NCBI GenBank assembly: GCA_024707145.1
Contig: JANQAI010000005.1
Coordinates: 558,001-622,000, forward strand
Direction: 5' to 3'
Length of the DNA: 64,000 nucleotides
From: Magnetospirillum sp.
Lineage (GTDB): Bacteria; Pseudomonadota; Alphaproteobacteria; Rhodospirillales; Magnetospirillaceae
Shown here: piece by piece, positions 59,246 through 64,000 of the stretch
Layout of the letters: every line of letters starts with the position of its first letter
Numbering within the stretch: the first letter of the stretch is position 1
Notes under the pieces: generated by a model
Database searches by the model: none
What the model was told of the DNA's origin: nothing
Seen by the model: the letters and a program-made list of their open reading frames with translations, nothing else
Made by a program: the position numbers and the translations under genes

Positions 59246-59262
59246 AACTGAACGGTTCAGTT
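59246..59262. promoter_or_regulatory. TetR-type operator upstream of the efflux pair
   Basis: Perfect palindrome AACTGAAC-G-GTTCAGTT, 17 bp, located 16 bp before the emrA ATG. This ACTGAACnGTTCAGT form is common for TetR/AcrR repressors of emrAB-like operons. No TetR gene is adjacent; the regulator must be elsewhere. Confidence 0.75.
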
Positions 59263-59367
59263 TTATATGATCGCTTGCTCGCTTGGGTCAAGGACTTTGC
59301 GGGGTTGCCGGGTTGCCGCCGGTGTCCGCGCGCGCTACCCTCCGCATTCCCACGGACGGAGGCGGAC

Positions 59368-59925
59368 ATGCGCGGATTGGCGCTGGCGGCGATGGCGGTA
59401 TTCCTCGGCCTGGCGGCGCCGGCGCTGGCCGCCGAACGGTTGCAGGTGCCCGAGCTGCCGGGCTGGAGGGTGGTGAGCAGCGTCACCGACCGCGCCGGCG
59501 AATCCACCGAGCTCATTCCCCCGGGCGAAACCGCCGACGCCTGGACCCGGCGGGTCACGGTACAGGCTTTCCGCGGCGTGCCCATGACCGTGCAGGATTT
59601 CCTCGACAAGGTGGTCGGCAATACCGCCCAGGTGTGCGACGGCGTTACCGCCGGCCCGCCTGGGCTGGGCAAGGTGGGCGGCCAGGATGCCGGCACCCGC
59701 ACCATCGCCTGCGGCCGCTACAAGGGTGACGGCAAGGGCGCCTTCACCCTGCATTACGTCATCCGTGGGCGCGAGGCGTTCTACGTGGTTACCCGCATGT
59801 GGCGCGGCGAGCCGTTCAACCCGGCGGCCACGCCCATCTCGGCGGCGGAACTGCAGGACTGGACCGATTACGTGGGCGCCATCGATCTGTGCGATATGCG
59901 CGATCCCGCCCGCCCCTGCCGATGA
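59368..59925 (+). CDS. Small exported protein upstream of the beta-lactamase
   Basis: 185 residues with a signal peptide (RGLALAAMAVFLGLAAPALA). The mature domain has four Cys (QVCDGV, TIACGRY, DLCDMR, RPCR), probably two disulfides, and is rich in beta strands (FTLHYVIRGREAFYVVTRMW). Not recognised. GGAGGCGGAC precedes the ATG. The class D beta-lactamase gene starts 10 nt after its stop. Confidence 0.6.
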   Translation: MRGLALAAMAVFLGLAAPALAAERLQVPELPGWRVVSSVTDRAGESTELIPPGETADAWTRRVTVQAFRGVPMTVQDFLDKVVGNTAQVCDGVTAGPPGLGKVGGQDAGTRTIACGRYKGDGKGAFTLHYVIRGREAFYVVTRMWRGEPFNPAATPISAAELQDWTDYVGAIDLCDMRDPARPCR

Positions 59926-59935
59926 GGGAAACGCC

Positions 59936-60757
59936 ATGACGAAAGCCGTCCTGGCCGTCTGCCTGTTCCTGCTGGCCGGAGTGGCGCCCGCCTTCGCTCA
60001 GGCCGGCCGGGTGGTGGAACGGCCCGACCTGGAGCATTTCTTCGCCGAAGCGGGCACCCAGGGCACCATGGTGGTGCACGACCACGCCAAGGACGTCTGG
60101 TTCGTCGTCGGCGCCCGGCGGGCCGAGGCGGGCACCCTGCCGGCCTCTACCTTCAAGATTTTCAATGCCTTGGCAGCGCTGAGCCTCGGCGTGGTCAAGG
60201 ATGTGGACAGCGAGCGTTTCGCCTCGCACACCGTCCCCATCAACGGCGTGCCCAGCCTGCCGGCGGAATGCGACGGCCTCGTCACCCTGCGGGTGGCGTT
60301 CCGTTATTCCTGCGTGCCGGCGTACCAGGAGGTGGCCCGGCGGGTGGGCGTGGCCGCCTTCCAGCGGCTGGTGGATCAGACCGGGTACGGCAATGGCGAG
60401 GTCGCCAGCGTCCCGGTGGACCGCTTCTGGCTGGAGGGGGCGTTCCGCATCTCCGCTCTCGGCCAGGTGCGCTTCCTCGACCGCCTCTATGCCGGCGACC
60501 TGCCGTTTACCCCGGCGGCCATGGCCGGCGTGCGCGACATCATGCGGCTGGAATCGGTGGAGGATGCGGTCATCCGCGCCAAGACCGGCTATGCCACCGC
60601 CAGCCGGCCGGCCGTGGGCTGGTGGGTCGGCTGGGTGGAGCGGGGCGGGCAAACCAGCGTGTTCGCCCTCAACCTCGACGTGACCGACCCGGCGCATCTC
60701 AAGGCGCGGCAATCCATCGCCAAGGCCATCCTGGGACAGCTGGGCCTATTGCCCTGA
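59936..60757 (+). CDS. Class D (OXA-type) beta-lactamase
   Basis: 273 residues with a signal peptide (TKAVLAVCLFLLAGVAPAFA). The class D signature set is complete: STFK in PASTFKIFNAL (nucleophile Ser and carboxylated Lys), SxV in YSCVPAYQ, YGN in TGYGNGEV, and KTG in AKTGYATA. It should act in the periplasm on penicillins or related beta-lactams. It may be co-transcribed with the small upstream gene. No resistance-transfer element is visible nearby, so it is likely an intrinsic chromosomal enzyme. Confidence 0.93.
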   Translation: MTKAVLAVCLFLLAGVAPAFAQAGRVVERPDLEHFFAEAGTQGTMVVHDHAKDVWFVVGARRAEAGTLPASTFKIFNALAALSLGVVKDVDSERFASHTVPINGVPSLPAECDGLVTLRVAFRYSCVPAYQEVARRVGVAAFQRLVDQTGYGNGEVASVPVDRFWLEGAFRISALGQVRFLDRLYAGDLPFTPAAMAGVRDIMRLESVEDAVIRAKTGYATASRPAVGWWVGWVERGGQTSVFALNLDVTDPAHLKARQSIAKAILGQLGLLP

Positions 60758-61057
60758 TCCCGGGTTGGGCGTCAGCGGCGGCACTTCGGGCAGTTCGCGC
60801 GGCCTGTTCGTCTGAAGCACCATGTCGCGGCGCAGCTGCTCCAGGTCCTGGCTGGCGCGGCGCGAATCCTGGGCGCACAGACCGTCGGCCCGGCTCAGGC
60901 GCTGTTCCGCCTGGACCCGCTCGCCGGCCGTCATGCGGTCGGCGTTGAGGGTCATCTCCCGTTCCAGGCTGCGCGCCTGACCCCGGCAGTTGCCCTCCTG
61001 CGCCTGGGCGAGGGCGGGCAGGACGAGCAGGCCGGCAAGACTCACCAGTGTCCGCAT
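60746..61057 (-). CDS. Small exported Cys protein A
   Basis: 103 residues from ATG 61057; signal peptide RTLVSLAGLLVLPALAQAQ. Helical mature part with two Cys (GNCRGQA, GLCAQDS) and a Pro-rich tail. It overlaps the beta-lactamase end by 12 nt in the convergent direction. Similar in layout to the next two genes. Function unknown. Confidence 0.55.
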   Translation of the reverse strand: MRTLVSLAGLLVLPALAQAQEGNCRGQARSLEREMTLNADRMTAGERVQAEQRLSRADGLCAQDSRRASQDLEQLRRDMVLQTNRPRELPEVPPLTPNPGSGQ

Positions 61058-61087
61058 GGGCGCCTCCATCTCATAGGCCTCCATCTC

Positions 61088-61576
61088 TCAGTGGCGGTCG
61101 CCCGGTCCCACCAGCGACGGGTTGTCCGAACCGCCGGGGATCGGGCGGTTGATGGTATTGAGCGAACGGTCGGCTTCCCAGATGCGCTGCATGTCGCGCG
61201 CGGCGCCCGGGTTGGTCTGGGCCTTGTTGTCGATGGCGTCCAGACGGCGTTCGCCCTCGCGCTGTTCGGCCGGGCTCATGGTGTTCTGCTGGGCGCGCCA
61301 GGATTGCCGCTCCAGCGTGGTTGAAGGCGGCGGCTCGTCCTGGCTTATCCGCTGGCGCGGCGCGGCATGGCCGCCCGACGACAGCGGGCGGCATTTCTCG
61401 ATCGCCGCGTACAGGGCTTGGCGGGCCCGTTCGGCTTGGTCGGGGGTCATGGGCTCGTCGCGCAGGTTCTTGACGATGCGCATGATCTTGCCGTCGCAGG
61501 CGACGGCGGCCTGCCCCCAGGCCGGCCAGGGCAGGGCCAGGGCGGCCATCAGGGCGAGGGTGGTCGGCAGGTTCAT
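61088..61576 (-). CDS. Small exported Cys protein B
   Basis: 162 residues from ATG 61576 (GGAGG upstream); signal peptide NLPTTLALMAALALPWPAWG. Mature part has two Cys (VACDGK, EKCRPL) in helices, with PMTPDQAERARQALYAAIEKC matching a pattern in protein C, and a low-complexity polar C-terminus. Unknown function. Confidence 0.55.
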   Translation of the reverse strand: MNLPTTLALMAALALPWPAWGQAAVACDGKIMRIVKNLRDEPMTPDQAERARQALYAAIEKCRPLSSGGHAAPRQRISQDEPPPSTTLERQSWRAQQNTMSPAEQREGERRLDAIDNKAQTNPGAARDMQRIWEADRSLNTINRPIPGGSDNPSLVGPGDRH

Positions 61577-61637
61577 GAAACCCTCCCGGAGGAAGCCGGC
61601 GGGACGGCATCGTCCCGCCAGCCCCATCATAGCCCAG

Positions 61638-61979
61638 TCATTCCGTCAATAGTGCCAGTTCGCTCGGGGATGCGGGCCAGAAACTGCTGAACTGGCTGCC
61701 GACCCGGCGGCCGGTATCCAGGTCCCAGGCTTGGCGGGCGCTCTGGATATCGGTCATCACCAAGTCCGAGCCGGAGCGGCATTGGCTGCGTCCCACTTCC
61801 ACCAAGTCGCGGGCGGCGTCCATTTGGGCCGGGGTCAGCCGCGCCTTGGAGGTATAGACGTCCTCCGCGAACTGGCCGAGAGTGATCTGACAGGTGAGGA
61901 TGCCTTGTTCGGCAAAGGCCGGCGCGGCCCAGACGCAAAGCCCGAACGCGGCGGCCGCAACGGTCGCTTTCATGTCCAT
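61638..61979 (-). CDS. Small exported Cys protein C
   Basis: 113 residues from ATG 61979 (GGGAGG 6-7 nt upstream); signal peptide MKATVAAAAFGLCVWAAPAFA. Mature domain with two Cys (LTCQITL, SQCRSGS). RLTPAQMDAARDLVEVGRSQC resembles the helix of protein B. Function unknown. Confidence 0.55.
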   Translation of the reverse strand: MDMKATVAAAAFGLCVWAAPAFAEQGILTCQITLGQFAEDVYTSKARLTPAQMDAARDLVEVGRSQCRSGSDLVMTDIQSARQAWDLDTGRRVGSQFSSFWPASPSELALLTE

Positions 61980-62097
61980 AGGTGTCCTCCCAAACACACC
62001 GGATGTGGATGGACACATGGCGTCGCCGTGGCGACAACGGAAGCCGCGCGCTGGGAGAGGCGGAATCCGCGTTCCGCCGCCCCCTCCATCGCGTCAG

Positions 62098-62168
62098 AGC
62101 CGGATGCTCGCAGGCCGAATCGCCTTGCGATCCGGCCTGCGAGCTGAATCCGCCTTTTATCAATAAGT
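62098..62168. repeat. Covarying hairpin repeat, copy 1
   Basis: About 70 bp: GAGCCGGATGCTCGC, hairpin GCTCGCAGGCCG / CGGCCTGCGAGC around AATCGCCTTGCGATC, then CTGAATCCGCC and TTTATCAATAAG. A reverse-complement copy is at 63833-63901. Differences in the stem are mostly paired. It reaches into the end of yjbQ. Confidence 0.75.
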
Positions 62169-62597
62169 TAGAGCACCCATCAGGTGCAGCACCACGCGGC
62201 GGTCGTGCGGGCGGGTGCGGTGTTCGAACACGTACAGGCCCTGCCAGGTGCCCAGCGCCAGCGTCCCTCCCAGCACCGGCACCGACACCTGCACGGCGGT
62301 CAGCGCCGCCCGGATGTGGGCCGGCATGTCGTCGGGCCCCTCCATGGTGTGGCGGTACAGCGACGGGTCCTCGCGCACCACCCGGCGGAAGAAGTCGTTG
62401 AGGTCGGCCAGCACGTCCGCGTCGGCGTTCTCCTGCACCGTCAGGCTGGCCGAGGTGTGCTGGATGAAGGCGGTCAGCAGGCCGTCGCCGATGCCGCTGC
62501 CGCGCACGAATTCCCCGACCTGCCGGGTGATGTCGGTCAGTCCCTGGCCATTGGTGCGGATGGTCAGCGTGGCGAAGGCCTGGCGCAAGGCGCTCAC
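62160..62597 (-). CDS. yjbQ: YjbQ/UPF0047 family protein
   Basis: 145 residues from GTG 62597. Matches YjbQ (secondary thiamine-phosphate synthase-like): LLTAFIQHTSASLTVQENAD with the conserved His and acidic residues, and LGTWQGLYVFEHRTRPHDRR near the end. The biochemical role in vivo is unsettled. GTGA overlaps the stop of the hydrolase gene. It looks fused to that gene only because of the frameshift at 62956. Confidence 0.9.
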   Translation of the reverse strand: MSALRQAFATLTIRTNGQGLTDITRQVGEFVRGSGIGDGLLTAFIQHTSASLTVQENADADVLADLNDFFRRVVREDPSLYRHTMEGPDDMPAHIRAALTAVQVSVPVLGGTLALGTWQGLYVFEHRTRPHDRRVVLHLMGALTY

Positions 62598-63671
62598 CGT
62601 TCCTCCAGGAAGCCCTGCACGGCGCGGAACAATTGCTGGCGGTTCTTCTCGAACAGCAGCGTGTGGGTGGCCTCGCCGATCAGCACGTAGCGGCGGTTGG
62701 GCGCGTTGGTCAGGGCGGCGAACACCGATAGGCCCATGTCGGGTGGGGTTTCCGCGTCCCATTCGCCCTGCACCACCAGGGTGGGGACCGGGACGCGCTG
62801 CGGCTGCCAATAGGGCTTGCCGGCGCCCCAGCTGCCCAGCCAGTCGGCCACCGCGCCGGTGGGCACCCGCAGCACCGGCGGATTGTGCTTGGCGCCCTCG
62901 GGATCGGTGGCCTTCAGCGCGGTGAGGAAGGTCTCCACGGCGGCGGCGGGCACCAGGCTCTGCGCGCTCCTTCGACGGGACGTCGCGGGTCCAGCGGTCG
63001 CGGATGGAATTGAGCGGCACTTCGCGCCACGCCCCCAGCTTGGGCGAGCCCTCGGCCGGCTTGGCGTCGCTCAGCCATTGCGGCGCATAGAGCACCAGCT
63101 TCTCCACCCGGTTTGAGGATTGGGTGGTGTAGGAGCCGGCCAGGGTGGCGCCCCACGACCAGCCCGCCAGCACCAACCGGTCCAGGTTGCGCCGCGACAG
63201 GATGAAGTCCACCGCCTTGGAGACGTCGCGCAGGGCGGCCGCGCCGTCCACCGCCGGCGGGTTGGCCTCGGCGGCCTGCGCCATTTCCGGCGGACGGGTG
63301 GACTTGCCGTAGCCGCGGATGTCCAGGGTGTAGACGTCGTAGCCGCGCTTGGCCATCCAGTCCATCCAGCTGGCGCCGTCGAGCTGCAGGTCGAAGGTGG
63401 CCGAGCCGGGGAAGGTGGCGCCGTGGATGAACAGCACCGTATGGCTGGGCTTGCCGTAATAGTATTCGGCGGGATGCTTGTTGCGGATGTGCAGCGAAAG
63501 GCCGTCATCCTTGGCCGAGATGTCGAATTCCTCGGTCACCACGTCGCCCGGACCGGGGCGCGCCTGGGCCGCCTGGGGGCCGGAACCGCCGCCTCCGGCG
63601 CCACCGCCGCAGGCGGCAAGGGTGGCCGCCAATGCCAGCGCCGCCGCGCGCGCAAATCCCGCCAACCGCAT
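62594..63671 (-). CDS. Alpha/beta hydrolase lipoprotein (apparent frameshift at 62956-62957)
   Basis: About 358 residues after correction. Lipoprotein signal with lipobox LAATLAAC. Alpha/beta hydrolase core: VLFIHGATFPGSATFDLQL, nucleophile Ser in LAGWSWGATLAGSY, acid in GEWDAETPPD and His in IGEATHTLLFE. Probably anchored to a membrane facing the periplasm. The frame breaks at GAGC[C]TGGTG. GGGGAGGAG precedes ATG 63671. Overlaps yjbQ by 4 nt. Confidence 0.87.
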
Positions 63672-63832
63672 AAGCCGCTCCTCCCCTCCGCCTGCCGAAC
63701 CCCTGGGGCAGGATGGAGAAGGTGCCGCCATCTGTCAAACGGCGGCCCGGTGACGAGTTGTGACTTAGAGCGCGATGACAACAGGCTGGCGCGAGACCGC
63801 GCCAACCTGTCGTCTGAATCGCCCTCTACCTT

Positions 63833-63901
63833 ATTGATAAGAGGCGGATTCAGCTTGCTGGTCGGATCGCAAGGCGATTCGACCGGCAAGCATCCGGCTC
63901 T
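63833..63901. repeat. Covarying hairpin repeat, copy 2 (opposite orientation)
   Basis: Reverse complement of the 62098-62168 element: CTTATTGATAAG, GGCGGATTCAG, hairpin GCTTGCTGGTCG ... CGACCGGCAAGC around GATCGCAAGGCGATT, then CATCCGGCTCTA. It lies between the hydrolase lipoprotein and queC. A second small hairpin (ACAGGCTGGCGCG / CGCGCCAACCTGT) precedes it at about 63779. Confidence 0.75.
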
Positions 63902-64000
63902 AGGTGCCCACGTAGGGAACGGGGTCGCTGGTGCCGGCTTCGGCGAAGCCCTTGAGGCGCAGCCGGCAGGAATCGCAGCGGCCGCAGGCATGCCCCTCGG
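63900..64000 (-). CDS. queC: 7-cyano-7-deazaguanine synthase QueC, C-terminal end
   Basis: 33 residues of the C-terminus; the start lies beyond the window. The zinc-binding motif [16 protein letters not shown] and the end DPVPYVGT are characteristic of QueC, which forms preQ0 in the queuosine pathway. queA and tgt at 27.6-29.9 kb are later steps. Confidence 0.88.
   Translation of the reverse strand, partial: EGHACGRCDSCRLRLKGFAEAGTSDPVPYVGT

Noticed and set aside
62160..63731. A hydrolase-YjbQ fusion of 523 residues
   Set aside because: The middle is out-of-frame low-complexity sequence; removing one base at 62956 separates a full hydrolase and a GTG-started YjbQ.

Overview
The window is a gene-dense, GC-rich (roughly two thirds G+C by eye) stretch of an alphaproteobacterial chromosome. 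Its gene content (ChpT phosphotransferase, CarD, 7Fe ferredoxin FdxA, ThyX, a cheA-cheW-cheY-cheB-cheR operon, methylmalonyl-CoA mutase with a malyl-CoA lyase-like enzyme, mutM-ubiE-ubiB-coaBC-dut) fits the Rhodospirillales, and a Magnetospirillum-like organism is my best guess. No rRNA, tRNA, CRISPR array, transposase or prophage was seen.

Layout. 0-8 kb: end of a pentapeptide-repeat protein, a membrane histidine kinase, a LysR regulator divergent from a DMT exporter, a DJ-1/PfpI protein, a c-di-GMP phosphodiesterase (EAL), small unknowns and a GNAT acetyltransferase. 8-13 kb: methylmalonyl-CoA mutase, a Nudix protein and a malyl-CoA lyase-like protein, with palindromes in their promoter regions. 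12.8-14.7 kb: a less GC-biased island with a cytoplasmic-type subtilase and a 66-residue partner. 15-21 kb: CNMP-domain protein, RatA/Coq10 protein, thyX, a degenerate PPP phosphatase, carD, fdxA, TerB- and TerC-type proteins. 21-26 kb: a six-gene minus-strand signalling run (OmpR regulator, REC-kinase, periplasmic solute-binding protein, SiaB kinase, SiaC target, second histidine kinase). 26-34 kb: standalone DnaA domain IV protein, pip, queA-tgt, His-tailed DMT transporter, MFS, enoyl-CoA hydratase. 33-44 kb: mutM, ubiE, ubiB, coaBC, dut, Rrf2 regulator, cysK, moeB, dsrE, greB, 2-hydroxyacid dehydrogenase. 44-54 kb: PAP2 phosphatase, ArnT-like glycosyltransferase, dienelactone hydrolase, chemotaxis operon. 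53.7-64 kb: chpT, asnB, EmrAB-type efflux pair with a palindromic operator, class D beta-lactamase, three small secreted Cys proteins, yjbQ, a hydrolase lipoprotein and the end of queC.

Two sequence-level signals stand out. First, eight otherwise ordinary genes are each broken by one extra C in the same context, AGCTG read as AGCCTG, and several others by a shortened G/C run. This looks like systematic consensus error rather than gene decay, and gene calls here span the breaks. Second, there are palindromic intergenic repeats: a ~140-bp element with terminal inverted repeats at 40.2 and 47.7 kb in opposite orientation, a pair flanking tgt, and a covarying hairpin pair bracketing 62.1-63.9 kb.
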